A DNA stretch of 64,000 nt. It comes from Pelagibacteraceae bacterium AG-349-L17 (lineage in GTDB: Bacteria; Pseudomonadota; Alphaproteobacteria; Pelagibacterales; Pelagibacteraceae). A model generated the notes under the pieces. The model was not told the origin of the DNA. It worked only from the letters and a program-made list of their open reading frames with translations, and made no database searches. The stretch lies in assembly GCA_003278805.1 (NCBI GenBank), contig QCDC01000003.1, forward strand, positions 1-64,000. The letters are read 5' to 3'. Of this stretch, positions 34,436 to 42,712 are shown piece by piece. The position numbers and the translations under genes were made by a program. Position 1 is the first letter of the stretch. The number at the start of each line of letters is the position of its first letter.

Positions 34436-35476
34436 ATGACTAAAGTTGGGGAGCATATTACTCTAGATATTATTGGAACAACTAAAGAGTATGATCCGTC
34501 TGTATTTGAAAAAGTAATTAATGATATTGCAAAAGCTGCAAAAGTAACAATTTTAAATATTTCAAAATATAAATTTGAACCCCAGGGTTTTACAATTCTT
34601 GCTTTATTAGCTGAAAGTCACATTAGTTTTCACACATTTCCTGAAAAAGGAATAATAAGTTTTGACTTTTTTACATGTGGAAAAGTTAGTCCATCTGTCG
34701 CAATAGAAATAATAAAGAAAGAATTTGAACATAAAAGAATAGTTAAAAAAGAATTTAATAGAGACTCAAAATCTCTTTATCATGACATCTATAGTTCACC
34801 AGGCTTACAAAAATCATATGTAGTGAATGATGTTTTAGAAGATTTTAAATCTAAAGTTGGTCAACATATAGAAATTTTAGACTTAGAACAATTTGGTAAA
34901 TCTTTATTTATTGATGGTGAAATACAAGTTGCTGCTACTGATGAGCATTTATATAGTTCTACATTCGTTGGCTCTGGTTTAAATTTAAACAAAGACAATG
35001 AAAGAGCTGCTATAATAGGTGGTGGCGATGGTGGAGTAGCAAGAGAGTGTATTTCAAAAAATTTTAACTTTATCGATTGGTATGAACTTGATCCTGAAGT
35101 TGTAGATGTTTGCAATAAACATCTTGGAGATATTGGAAAAAAAGCAACAGAAAAAAATTCAGTAAAATGTGTGTGGGGTGATGCTTTTGAAAGCATTAAA
35201 TCAGTAAGTGATGATACTTATGATCATATTTTTGTTGATCTAAATGACGATCAATTTTGTATAGATTTAGCTGCAAAAAACATGGATTCACTAGTCAGAA
35301 TTTTAAAACCGAAAGGAGTTATTACAACTCAAGTCGGAAGTCAGGATAAAAAACCACAACAGGTTGAAAATTGGCTGAATGTTTTCAACCAAAATTTTGG
35401 AAACGCGAAATTAGCAAGAGTTTACATACCTAGCTTTGATTGCTCTTGGAATTTTTCTTCATCAATTAATCATTAA
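34436..35476 (+). CDS. Fused S-adenosylmethionine decarboxylase-spermidine synthase
   Basis: A 346-residue fusion. Residues 1-110 are a prokaryotic SpeD: KFEPQG and LLAESHISFHTFPE with the self-cleavage site E60-S61, whose serine becomes the pyruvoyl group, then FFTCG. Residues about 114-346 are SpeE: LEQFGKSLFIDGEIQVAATDEHLYSS, the AdoMet loop IIGGGDGG (193-200) and the EL(D)P acidic strand. The usual DSxD near the active site reads DLNDD, a divergence. Auto-cleavage would leave a short chain of 60 residues and an alpha chain carrying the whole synthase. Last gene of the mtn operon; its by-product methylthioadenosine feeds mtnP. Confidence 0.9.
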   Translation: MTKVGEHITLDIIGTTKEYDPSVFEKVINDIAKAAKVTILNISKYKFEPQGFTILALLAESHISFHTFPEKGIISFDFFTCGKVSPSVAIEIIKKEFEHKRIVKKEFNRDSKSLYHDIYSSPGLQKSYVVNDVLEDFKSKVGQHIEILDLEQFGKSLFIDGEIQVAATDEHLYSSTFVGSGLNLNKDNERAAIIGGGDGGVARECISKNFNFIDWYELDPEVVDVCNKHLGDIGKKATEKNSVKCVWGDAFESIKSVSDDTYDHIFVDLNDDQFCIDLAAKNMDSLVRILKPKGVITTQVGSQDKKPQQVENWLNVFNQNFGNAKLARVYIPSFDCSWNFSSSINH

Positions 35477-35535
35477 TTTCCCTTTTTTCTTACTTAAATT
35501 TGTGAAATAATTCTGCTTAATTAAAGGAGATAATA

Positions 35536-36387
35536 ATGAATATATTCAAAAAAACTATTTTAACAGTTCTAGCTTCTTTATTATTAATCGGTAATGTTTA
35601 TGCTGATAAAATAAAAATTGGAACTGAGGGTGCTTATCCGCCATGGAATTCAAAAGATGCATCTGGTAATCTTATTGGTTTTGAGGTTGAGTTAGCTCAA
35701 GAGCTTTGTGCAATCATGAAACATGAATGTACGATAGTTGAACAAGATTGGGATGGAATGATCCCTGCATTACTAATGAGAAAGTTTGATGCGATAATGG
35801 CAGGTATGTCAATTACGGCTGAAAGACAAAAAACAATTACGTTTTCTCAAGGATATGCAGATGAAGTTGCGTCACTTGCAGTAATGAAAGGTTCAAGTTT
35901 AGAGGGAATGGATACACCAGAAGGTATCAATCTTTCTTTAGGTGGCTCTGATGTAAAAAAAGCTCTTAAAACTTTAACAGGTGCACTTGCTGGTAAAACT
36001 GTTTGTACACAAACAGGAACTATTCACCAAAACTTTTTAGAGTCAGGTGACGTAGGAAGTGTAAATGTTAGAACTTATAAAACTCAAGACGAAGTTAACT
36101 TAGATTTAACATCTGGTAGATGTGATGTTGCATTAGCTGCAGCAGTTGCATTTACAGACTACGCTGATAAATCAGGTAAACCAGTTGTATTAGTTGGACC
36201 AACATTTTCAGGTGGTGCATTCGGCAATGGTGTAGGTGTTGGAATTAGACAAGGCGGTGATGATGCAATCGGAAAAAGAGATGCAAAATTACTTAAAGAT
36301 TTCAACAGAGCAATTAATGTAGCTCGAAAAAAAGGTATTATTAGCAAACTTGCTATTAAGCACTTTGGTTTCGACGCATCCATGTAA
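35536..36387 (+). CDS. Polar amino-acid ABC transporter binding protein (Lys/Arg/ornithine/octopine type)
   Basis: A 283-residue periplasmic receptor of family 3. The signal peptide is residues 1-23 (ending VYA). KIKIGTEGAYPPWNSKDASGNLIGFEVELAQ is the classic HisJ/ArtJ/OccT start, and CTIVEQDWDGMIPALLMRKFDAIMAGMSITAER contacts the ligand amino acid. AAAG-SD (AAAGGAGA) lies just upstream. It is followed by a stable hairpin (36396-36429) and two permease genes. The exact ligand is unknown; a basic amino acid or opine-like compound is most likely. Confidence 0.88.
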   Translation: MNIFKKTILTVLASLLLIGNVYADKIKIGTEGAYPPWNSKDASGNLIGFEVELAQELCAIMKHECTIVEQDWDGMIPALLMRKFDAIMAGMSITAERQKTITFSQGYADEVASLAVMKGSSLEGMDTPEGINLSLGGSDVKKALKTLTGALAGKTVCTQTGTIHQNFLESGDVGSVNVRTYKTQDEVNLDLTSGRCDVALAAAVAFTDYADKSGKPVVLVGPTFSGGAFGNGVGVGIRQGGDDAIGKRDAKLLKDFNRAINVARKKGIISKLAIKHFGFDASM

Positions 36388-36395
36388 TCATTTTC

Positions 36396-36429
36396 AGATT
36401 TGGCGACTATAATATATAGTCGCCAATCT
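36396..36429 (+). repeat. Stable hairpin between amino-acid binding protein and permease
   Basis: Arms TTGGCGACTATA (36400-36411) and TATAGTCGCCAA (36415-36426) pair perfectly over 12 bp with a 3-nt loop, and three further pairs form beyond a single bulged T. No T-run follows, so it is not a typical terminator. It ends 2 bases before the permease ATG at 36432 and occupies the RBS position. It may protect the upstream message from 3' exonucleases and limit permease translation. Confidence 0.8.
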
Positions 36430-36431
36430 AT

Positions 36432-37124
36432 ATGGAACTTCTAGCATTTGGTAAAACAGGTTGGGGTGATGAGTTATTTTACGCAACCCTGATGACAATT
36501 GCTGTATCAATTACAGCAATGTTAGTTGGTTTCTTTTTTGCATTAATTTTTACACCTTTAAAACTTTCAAAATATAAAACCTTAAATTTAGTAGGTAATT
36601 TTTATACAACAGTTATTCGAGGAGTTCCTGAGCTTTTAGTTATTTATCTTTTCTTCTTTGGGGGGAGTGGAGCCATAATGTATGTAGCTTCAATCTTTGG
36701 TTATTTTGAATATATAGAAATTAATGCATTTATTACTGGTTCAATGGCAATTGGTATTATTTCTGGCGCTTATTCTACAGAGGTATTTAGAGGAGCAATT
36801 CAATCAATAGACAAAGGTCAATTTGAAGCCGCAAAGGTTCTTGGAATAAATAAGTTTGGGCAATTTTATAAAATTATACTACCGCAAATGTTAAGATTAG
36901 CTATTCCAAACTTAAGTAATGTTTGGCAAATAACTTTAAAAGACACTTCTTTGATTTCAGTAACAGGATTGGTTGAAATAATGAGACAATCTTATATTGC
37001 GGCAGGATCTACTAGAGATCCATTATTCTTTTATTCATTTGCAGCAGTTTTATATCTTTTGCTTACTTACGTAAGTATGAAATTAATTAATAAATTAGAA
37101 GTAAAGTATAGCAGGGGGTATTAA
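36432..37124 (+). CDS. Polar amino-acid ABC permease (HisQ/OccQ type)
   Basis: A 230-residue inner-membrane permease with about five membrane segments. VIRGVPELLVIYLFFFG, GAYSTEVFRGAIQSIDKGQFEAAKVLGI (EAA loop) and ILPQMLRLAIPNLSN are family hallmarks. No Shine-Dalgarno is visible, because the preceding hairpin ends at the start codon. The stop overlaps the second permease gene by one base. Confidence 0.92.
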   Translation: MELLAFGKTGWGDELFYATLMTIAVSITAMLVGFFFALIFTPLKLSKYKTLNLVGNFYTTVIRGVPELLVIYLFFFGGSGAIMYVASIFGYFEYIEINAFITGSMAIGIISGAYSTEVFRGAIQSIDKGQFEAAKVLGINKFGQFYKIILPQMLRLAIPNLSNVWQITLKDTSLISVTGLVEIMRQSYIAAGSTRDPLFFYSFAAVLYLLLTYVSMKLINKLEVKYSRGY

Positions 37125-37801
37125 TGGATTTTGATTTAATGATAACTAGTTTCCCTAAACTTCTAGGAGCAACAGTAGTTACTTTAAAATTATTATCTGC
37201 ATCATTATTTTTTGGATTATTCCTAGGTCTTTTCTTTGCAATTTTAAGGTTAAATAAAAATATCTTTATTAATAAATTTGCTTATGGATACTCATATATA
37301 TTTAGAGGAACACCTTTATTGGTTCAGATTTTCATAATTTATTTTGGATTGGGCCAAATTGAATATTTAAGAACAACATTTCTATGGGTAATTTTAAAAG
37401 AACCTTATTGGTGTGCAATAATAGCATTTACTTTAAATACTGGTGCATATACTTCTGAAATTTTAAGATCAGCATTTCAAACAATAAAACCAGGTATTAT
37501 TGAAGCTGGAAAAAGCTTAGGAATATCAAACAAAATAATTTTTTATAAAATTCAAATTCCAATAGCCATCCGACAATCACTACCAGCATACGGAAATGAA
37601 ATAATACTAATGATGAAAGGGACTTCTCTAGCAAGTACTGTAACTTTGATGGATTTAACTGGTGTTGCTAAATATATAATTTCAACAACTTTTAAACCAA
37701 TCGAAGTATTCATTGTTGCTGGTGGAATTTATTTGTTCATGACTTTTATCATTCATAATGTGATTAAATATTTAGAGAAAAAGAACAGCTTTCAACAATA
37801 A
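37124..37801 (+). CDS. Polar amino-acid ABC permease (HisM/OccM type)
   Basis: A 225-residue partner permease with YIFRGTPLLVQIFIIYFGLGQ, AYTSEILRSAFQTIKPGIIEAGKSLGI (EAA loop) and QSLPAYGNEIILMMKGTSLAST. Preceded by a GGGGG-containing RBS in the end of the first permease gene. No ATPase gene follows; the next gene is a dioxygenase two bases on, so the transporter must use an ATPase encoded elsewhere. Confidence 0.92.
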   Translation: MDFDLMITSFPKLLGATVVTLKLLSASLFFGLFLGLFFAILRLNKNIFINKFAYGYSYIFRGTPLLVQIFIIYFGLGQIEYLRTTFLWVILKEPYWCAIIAFTLNTGAYTSEILRSAFQTIKPGIIEAGKSLGISNKIIFYKIQIPIAIRQSLPAYGNEIILMMKGTSLASTVTLMDLTGVAKYIISTTFKPIEVFIVAGGIYLFMTFIIHNVIKYLEKKNSFQQ

Positions 37802-37803
37802 AA

Positions 37804-38592
37804 ATGTTTTTATTAGAGAAACAAATCAATGATTATCAAAATGACGGTGTAATAATAATCAAGGATGTATTTAAAGATTGGATTGAGCCACTTAGAAAAG
37901 GATTTCAAAAAGTTTTAGATAATCCAAGTAAGCACGGAAGAGAAAATGTAACTGATGATAATGGAAGATTTTTTGAGGATTATTGTAACTGGGAGAGGAT
38001 AGAAGAATTTAAGGATTGTTTATATAATTCACGTGGAGCTCAAATAGTTGCAGAAGCAACTAATTCTAAATCTACTCAAATTTTTCATGAACATATTTTT
38101 ATAAAGGACCCAGGTACTAATAAAGAAACCCCTTGGCATCAAGATATGCCTTATTATTGTGTTGATGGTAACGCTACAGGAAGTTTTTGGATTCCATTAG
38201 ATGAAGTTGACCAGAAAAATAATCTTAAATTAATTTTAGGATCTCACAAGTGGTCAAAGTTAATTAGACCTACAAAATGGTCAAATAACCAATCTTGGTA
38301 TGATGATGATAGTGCTTTTATGGATTTACCTCCATTAAAAGAATTTGAAAAAAATATTTTAATTCCAAAACTAAGTTTAGGAGATGCTGTGTTATTTAAT
38401 TTTAAAATTGTACATGGTTCAACAGGAAACTATTCTTCTAAATCTCGAAGAGCATTTTCGATGCGATTTATAGGAGATGATATTAAGTATATTGATAGAG
38501 GAGGACCAACCTCACCTCCATTTGATGGGATTAATTTAAAAACGGGAGATTTGATGAGAGATGATTGGTTTCCTAAAGTTTTTAGTAGCTAG
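37804..38592 (+). CDS. Phytanoyl-CoA dioxygenase (PhyH) family protein
   Basis: A 262-residue Fe(II)/2-oxoglutarate-dependent oxygenase. TPWHQDMPYY supplies the HxD metal ligands, GSFWIPLDEVDQKNNLKLILGSHKW is the PhyH signature, and the distal histidine is in NFKIVHGSTGNYSSKSRRAFSMR, where the arginine binds 2-oxoglutarate. It starts 2 bases after the amino-acid permease gene, suggesting that it acts on the imported compound or a derivative. EctD-type hydroxylases belong to the same superfamily, but the substrate here is unknown. Confidence 0.87.
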   Translation: MFLLEKQINDYQNDGVIIIKDVFKDWIEPLRKGFQKVLDNPSKHGRENVTDDNGRFFEDYCNWERIEEFKDCLYNSRGAQIVAEATNSKSTQIFHEHIFIKDPGTNKETPWHQDMPYYCVDGNATGSFWIPLDEVDQKNNLKLILGSHKWSKLIRPTKWSNNQSWYDDDSAFMDLPPLKEFEKNILIPKLSLGDAVLFNFKIVHGSTGNYSSKSRRAFSMRFIGDDIKYIDRGGPTSPPFDGINLKTGDLMRDDWFPKVFSS

Positions 38593-38971
38593 TATATTCT
38601 TTAATTTCTTTAATACTTGATCCAGTGTGATTATTCATTTCTAATTTAATTTTTGCTCGATCATCATTTAAAAAATGAACATCTCTGGATAATTTTATAA
38701 ATTTATCTCCAAAGTCTTTATTTTTTTCACAATCTCTTTTGTCATCTTCTATAATCCACAACTTTGTATTAATTTCTTTTAAATCTTGGAATAATTTATT
38801 TAGTTTATCGTCAGATTTAACATTTTTTTCTAATTGATCTTTAAGAATCGAATGTTCTTTCGATATGAATTTTAGTTTTTCAGGGTCTTTAATTTTTTCT
38901 TTTTTAATTTCTAAGATTGAAATTTTGTCTAAAAGCTCACCAACCGATACTTCTACTATAATTTTATTCAT
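38582..38971 (-). CDS. DUF6165-like small protein
   Basis: A 129-residue, highly charged, mostly helical cytoplasmic protein without signal or membrane segments. The opening IIVEVSVGELLDKISILEIKKEKI is the pattern I associate with DUF6165, a family of unknown function found near surface-polysaccharide genes. It is divergent by 32 bp from a GT9 gene, consistent with that association. It overlaps the PhyH gene by 11 bp at the 3' end. Confidence 0.75.
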   Translation of the reverse strand: MNKIIVEVSVGELLDKISILEIKKEKIKDPEKLKFISKEHSILKDQLEKNVKSDDKLNKLFQDLKEINTKLWIIEDDKRDCEKNKDFGDKFIKLSRDVHFLNDDRAKIKLEMNNHTGSSIKEIKEYTSY

Positions 38972-39003
38972 TAAATTTTATACTATGTTAAATTGTTAAA
39001 AAT

Positions 39004-39945
39004 ATGTCTAATATTTTAATCATTAAACATGGATCTTTAGGTGATATAGCTCAAGCTTGTGGTGCAATTCAAGATATTTCTGAGCATCACAAAGAAGATG
39101 AAATTTATTTACTAACAACCAAACCGTATTTTGATTTATTTAAAAAAAATCCATATATTTCTGATGTTATTTTGGATAAGCGATTATCAAGACTGAACCT
39201 GATTTACTTATATTCATTAATGAAAAAAATAAAAAAATATAATTTCTCTAAAGTTTATGATCTTCAGAACTCAAATAGAACAGCCTTTTATAAGAAAATT
39301 TTATTTCCAAAAGCAAAAAAAGATATTTGGTCTTCTACTAATACAACATTGCTTGAAGGGACTACAAAAGAAGATTTTGATAAAGACCCTGTTCTATCTA
39401 GATTTGATTATCAATTAAAAAGTTCAGGCTTAAACACAAATCATACTTTAAAACCTGATTTTTCATGGAGTACAACAGACATATCTCAAATAAAAAATCA
39501 CCATCAATTAGATAAATATATTCTTCTTTTTCCATTTTGTTCGCCTCATTTAACTTCAAAGAAATGGCCTTATTATAATGAGTTAATAGCTATAATTAAT
39601 GAAAAGTCAGATAACAAATTTAAAGTAGTAATTGCACCTGGGCCAAGTGAAATTAAAGATGCATCAAATATTAATGCACTCTGTGTTTTAGATAATGGCA
39701 AAGCCTTAGATATTTCTCAGTTAGCAACATTAATTAAAGATAGTTTATTTGTTATTGCAAATGATACTGGACCAGCACATATGACAGCACACTTAGGCTC
39801 AAAAGGTATCGCTTTATTTGGATCTCATACAACTCCATTTAAAGTCAGTATTGAAAGAGAAAATTTTAAAGCAATACAAGCTCCTGAGTTATCTAAACTC
39901 TCAGCAGAAAAAGTTTTTGAAAGACTTTCTGAAATTATTTCTTAA
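39004..39945 (+). CDS. Family 9 glycosyltransferase (heptosyltransferase-like)
   Basis: A 313-residue GT-B enzyme. The N-terminus ILIIKHGSLGDIAQACGAIQDI is the diagnostic GT9 start, and FVIANDTGPAHMTAHLGSKGIALFG is the donor-binding motif. Family members add heptose or related sugars to the LPS core. KKWP at about 190 and IAPGPSE continue the expected fold. Alone among non-envelope genes except for the DUF6165 neighbour. The exact sugar cannot be told. Confidence 0.9.
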   Translation: MSNILIIKHGSLGDIAQACGAIQDISEHHKEDEIYLLTTKPYFDLFKKNPYISDVILDKRLSRLNLIYLYSLMKKIKKYNFSKVYDLQNSNRTAFYKKILFPKAKKDIWSSTNTTLLEGTTKEDFDKDPVLSRFDYQLKSSGLNTNHTLKPDFSWSTTDISQIKNHHQLDKYILLFPFCSPHLTSKKWPYYNELIAIINEKSDNKFKVVIAPGPSEIKDASNINALCVLDNGKALDISQLATLIKDSLFVIANDTGPAHMTAHLGSKGIALFGSHTTPFKVSIERENFKAIQAPELSKLSAEKVFERLSEIIS

Positions 39946-41011
39946 TTTTTTCAATTACTCTTAAAAATATAGGAACTGTGAAAAGTATGAAAAGTAATCT
40001 TATTATATGATGAAAAGCAACAAAGTCTGGGTCTAAATCAAAAGCGATTGCTATAACTGCTACCTCATAAATTCCACCAGGACTAAAAGATAATATTAAA
40101 GTTAAAATATTTGTTTCAACAAAAAATGTTGCAACATATGCTGCAACTAAACCTAATACTACCAAAATAGTAGTAGCTACAATACTATGAAGTGAATTAT
40201 TAGCTATTTCTTTAACAGTTTTTTCAGCAAACCTACAACCAACCGAAGAACCAAGAATTAGCAGACAAAAATTTACTGTTTCATCTGGTAATTTATAAGA
40301 AGCTATATCGGTAATTTGCAACAATCCACTCGCAAATAATGTTCCAGATAGTAAAGCTGCAGGAATTCTAATTTTATCAAAAACAAAAATAAAAAAAAAA
40401 GATGCAATAATAAGTAAAATTAAATTTAAATGATTTTGAGCAAAATAATTGAAGTCGTCATTTAACAAAACATTGTTGTCAGTATTATTAACTATAATAA
40501 ATGGAATGACAGTTATTATGATGATTAATCTAATTAAGTGAGAAGTTGCAACTTGAGATAAATCTGTTTTTTTATTTTCTGCTAAAATCATTAAAGGACC
40601 CAGTGCACCAGGTGCTGCTGAAAATATTGAAGCTTTTTCTCCATAACTTGCAAATTTTTGGAGGTATTTAGCGACAACTAAAATACAAATTATTATGTAG
40701 ATTAACATAATTAATGAAGTCCAAATCCAATCAAGCATTTGATTAAATAGATTTTGGTCTATGTAATTTCCAATATGCAAACCTAAAATTATTAAGATAA
40801 AACTTAATACAATTTTAGGCATCAGGATTTTTAGACCAGATAAAGCAGCAATTGAGGTGATAATCATAGGACCTAAAAACCAAGCTAGAGGAATATTAAA
40901 ATATTCAGCAATAATTGCGCTAGGAAAAGAAATTATTAGAACAGTAACAAATTTAATTGAAAAAACTTGTTTTGCATTATTAAGGTATAATGTGATCTGA
41001 TGATTAATCAT
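39935..41011 (-). CDS. AbrB-family membrane protein (putative transporter)
   Basis: A 358-residue polytopic protein with about ten membrane segments in two similar halves, as in the AbrB duplication family (sometimes mislabelled ammonia monooxygenase). The paired motifs are PLAWFLGPMIITSIAAL in the first half and RIPAALLSGTLFASGLLQ in the second, and FSPGGIYEVAVIAIAFDLDPDFVAFHHIIRL ends the second half. Its substrate is unknown. It overlaps the GT9 gene by 11 bp and is divergent from the TTT binding-protein gene. Confidence 0.8.
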   Translation of the reverse strand: MINHQITLYLNNAKQVFSIKFVTVLIISFPSAIIAEYFNIPLAWFLGPMIITSIAALSGLKILMPKIVLSFILIILGLHIGNYIDQNLFNQMLDWIWTSLIMLIYIIICILVVAKYLQKFASYGEKASIFSAAPGALGPLMILAENKKTDLSQVATSHLIRLIIIITVIPFIIVNNTDNNVLLNDDFNYFAQNHLNLILLIIASFFFIFVFDKIRIPAALLSGTLFASGLLQITDIASYKLPDETVNFCLLILGSSVGCRFAEKTVKEIANNSLHSIVATTILVVLGLVAAYVATFFVETNILTLILSFSPGGIYEVAVIAIAFDLDPDFVAFHHIIRLLFILFTVPIFLRVIEKIKK

Positions 41012-41193
41012 TCATTAAGCTTCTATCATCAACTTTTTAAAAGATAAGAAAAAAGAAATTAAAACTAGTGAATTAAGTGAAACTTTAATCTGAAAAAAAA
41101 ATAAAATATCATATTTGATTGATATTTTTTTTGTTAAAGCAGTTTCAATTGAAAGTTGTGTTACTTAATTACAGGTTGAATAAACATTAAGAC

Positions 41194-41228
41194 TATAATT
41201 AACTAGCTTTTTTAAATTAGAGAGGGAT
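41194..41228 (+). promoter_or_regulatory. -10 box and RBS of tctC
   Basis: TATAAT at 41194-41199 predicts a start near 41206 and a leader of about 28 nt that carries an AGAGAGGG Shine-Dalgarno (41220-41227). No good -35 box is visible. The rest of the 222-bp gap (41012-41193) is AT-rich, with one weak A/T-only inverted repeat at 41103-41128, and I see no other feature there. Confidence 0.45.
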
Positions 41229-41233
41229 AAATA

Positions 41234-42214
41234 ATGAAAAACTTAAAAAAAATAGTTTCAGTATTATTCTCGGCAATCCTATTATTCTCAGCAACAACTA
41301 CAAGCTCAGTAGCAATTGACAAATTGCACTTTGTAATTGGTGGTGGTGCTGGTGGAGGTTGGGATGGAACCGCTAGAGGTACTGGAGAAGCTTTAACAAA
41401 AGCTGGTATGTTAAGTAGTGCATCATTTGAAAATATGTCAGGTGGTGGTGGTGGTAAAGCTTTAGCATACATGATCAATACTAAACCTGCTAATACAGTT
41501 TTAGTTCAATCAACACCATTAGTATTAAGATCAATTACTAGACACAAAGGTTATGTAAAAGGAAGTGGAACTTTATCTTATAAAGATGTTGTGCCAATAG
41601 CTGGTGTAATTGGTGACTACGGTGCTATCGCAGTTGCAAAAAGTTCATCTTTTAAAAATTTTAAAGATGTAGTTGATGCTTACAAAAAAGATCCAAATTC
41701 AGTTAAAATGGCTGGTGGATCAGTGAGAGGAAGTATGGACCATTTAATTGGTGCTTTAGCTTTCCAAGCTGCAGGTGCGGATCCGAATGCTGTTCAATAT
41801 ATTCCTTATGATGCTGGTGGAAAAGCTTTAGCTGGACTTTTATCTGGAGAAACTCAAATCATATCAACTGGTTTAGGTGAATTGATGGGTGCAAGAGACC
41901 AAGTAAGAATTATTGGTATCACTGCGCCTTCAAGAGTTTCTGATGCACCAGATGCACCAACTCTTAAAGAACAAGGATATGATGTACAATTCGTTAACTG
42001 GAGAGGTTTCTTTGGCCCTCCAGGTATGAGCAATGCTGATAGATCAGCTATTGCAAAAATGCTTGGCGATGTACAAAAAACTCCTGAATGGGAAACTGTC
42101 AGAGCAAGAAATGCTTGGGTTAATATTTATAATCCAGAAGGCAAGTTTGTTTCTTTCTTAGAAAAACAAACTCAAGAAATGACAGCTCTTATGAAAAAAT
42201 TAGGAGTTATATAA
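41234..42214 (+). CDS. tctC: Tripartite tricarboxylate transporter binding protein (TctC type)
   Basis: A 326-residue periplasmic receptor with a signal peptide of 27 residues (ending SSVA). The glycine-rich start of the mature protein (FVIGGGAGGGWDGTARGTGEAL) and VQYIPYDAGGKALAGLLSGETQIIS are typical of the TctC/Bug family, which binds carboxylates by water-mediated contacts. First gene of tctCBA. A terminator-like hairpin at 42236-42283 follows it. Ligand unknown. Confidence 0.9.
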   Translation: MKNLKKIVSVLFSAILLFSATTTSSVAIDKLHFVIGGGAGGGWDGTARGTGEALTKAGMLSSASFENMSGGGGGKALAYMINTKPANTVLVQSTPLVLRSITRHKGYVKGSGTLSYKDVVPIAGVIGDYGAIAVAKSSSFKNFKDVVDAYKKDPNSVKMAGGSVRGSMDHLIGALAFQAAGADPNAVQYIPYDAGGKALAGLLSGETQIISTGLGELMGARDQVRIIGITAPSRVSDAPDAPTLKEQGYDVQFVNWRGFFGPPGMSNADRSAIAKMLGDVQKTPEWETVRARNAWVNIYNPEGKFVSFLEKQTQEMTALMKKLGVI

Positions 42215-42235
42215 TCCTTAGGATTATTTGAAATT

Positions 42236-42283
42236 AGAGCAGTGAATATAAATACTACAAAAATTATATCACTGCTCTTTTTT
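42236..42283 (+). terminator. Terminator-like hairpin containing the tctB start codon
   Basis: Arms AGAGCAGTG (42236-42244) and CACTGCTCT (42270-42278) pair perfectly over 9 bp. Inside them, after a bulge, six more A/T pairs form (42246-42251 with 42264-42269), leaving a 12-nt loop. Six T residues follow. The GTG start codon of tctB is the last triplet of the left arm, so the structure could both end transcription and hide the start. Confidence 0.7.
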
Positions 42284-42712
42284 ATTTTTTCAGCATTTTA
42301 TTTATATACTGCTTACCAAATTCAAGTATTTGCATTTGATGAAAATGCACCATTTAATGCACGAACATTTCCAATTTATTTAGGTTATGCAGGATTATTT
42401 TTTTCTGGATTAAAACTTATTTTACCAGATCCAAATACACTTAAAGTTGATCATAAAAATTTAGAATATAAGAAAACAGGAATACTTATACTTATTGCTA
42501 TTATTTATGGAGCTACAATTTTAAAAGTTGGATATTTTTTAACTACATCTTTATTTTTATTTGCGTCATATTACTTTTTAGGAGAACGAAGATGGATTTT
42601 AATGTTTTTATTATCCTTTCCATTTGTTGCAGCCTTTATGTATCTCCTTCACGGTATTCTTGATATATATTTGAGGGATCCATTCTTACAATCAATAGGA
42701 GTTATGGGATGA
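42242..42712 (+). CDS. tctB: Tripartite tricarboxylate transporter small membrane subunit (TctB type), GTG start
   Basis: A 156-residue protein with four membrane segments, the first at about residues 9-27. It is the variable small subunit, recognised by size, topology, the ARTFPIYLGYAGLFFSGLKL region and position between tctC and tctA. No in-frame ATG precedes the first membrane segment, so the GTG at 42242 is the best start even though it lies in a hairpin. The tctA start overlaps its stop by 4 bp. Confidence 0.85.
   Translation: MNINTTKIISLLFFIFSAFYLYTAYQIQVFAFDENAPFNARTFPIYLGYAGLFFSGLKLILPDPNTLKVDHKNLEYKKTGILILIAIIYGATILKVGYFLTTSLFLFASYYFLGERRWILMFLLSFPFVAAFMYLLHGILDIYLRDPFLQSIGVMG

Noticed and set aside
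41103-41128. Hairpin AAAATATCA/TGATATTTT with T-run upstream of tctC
   Set aside because: It is made almost only of A/T pairs, expected by chance in such DNA, and no plus-strand gene needs a terminator there.
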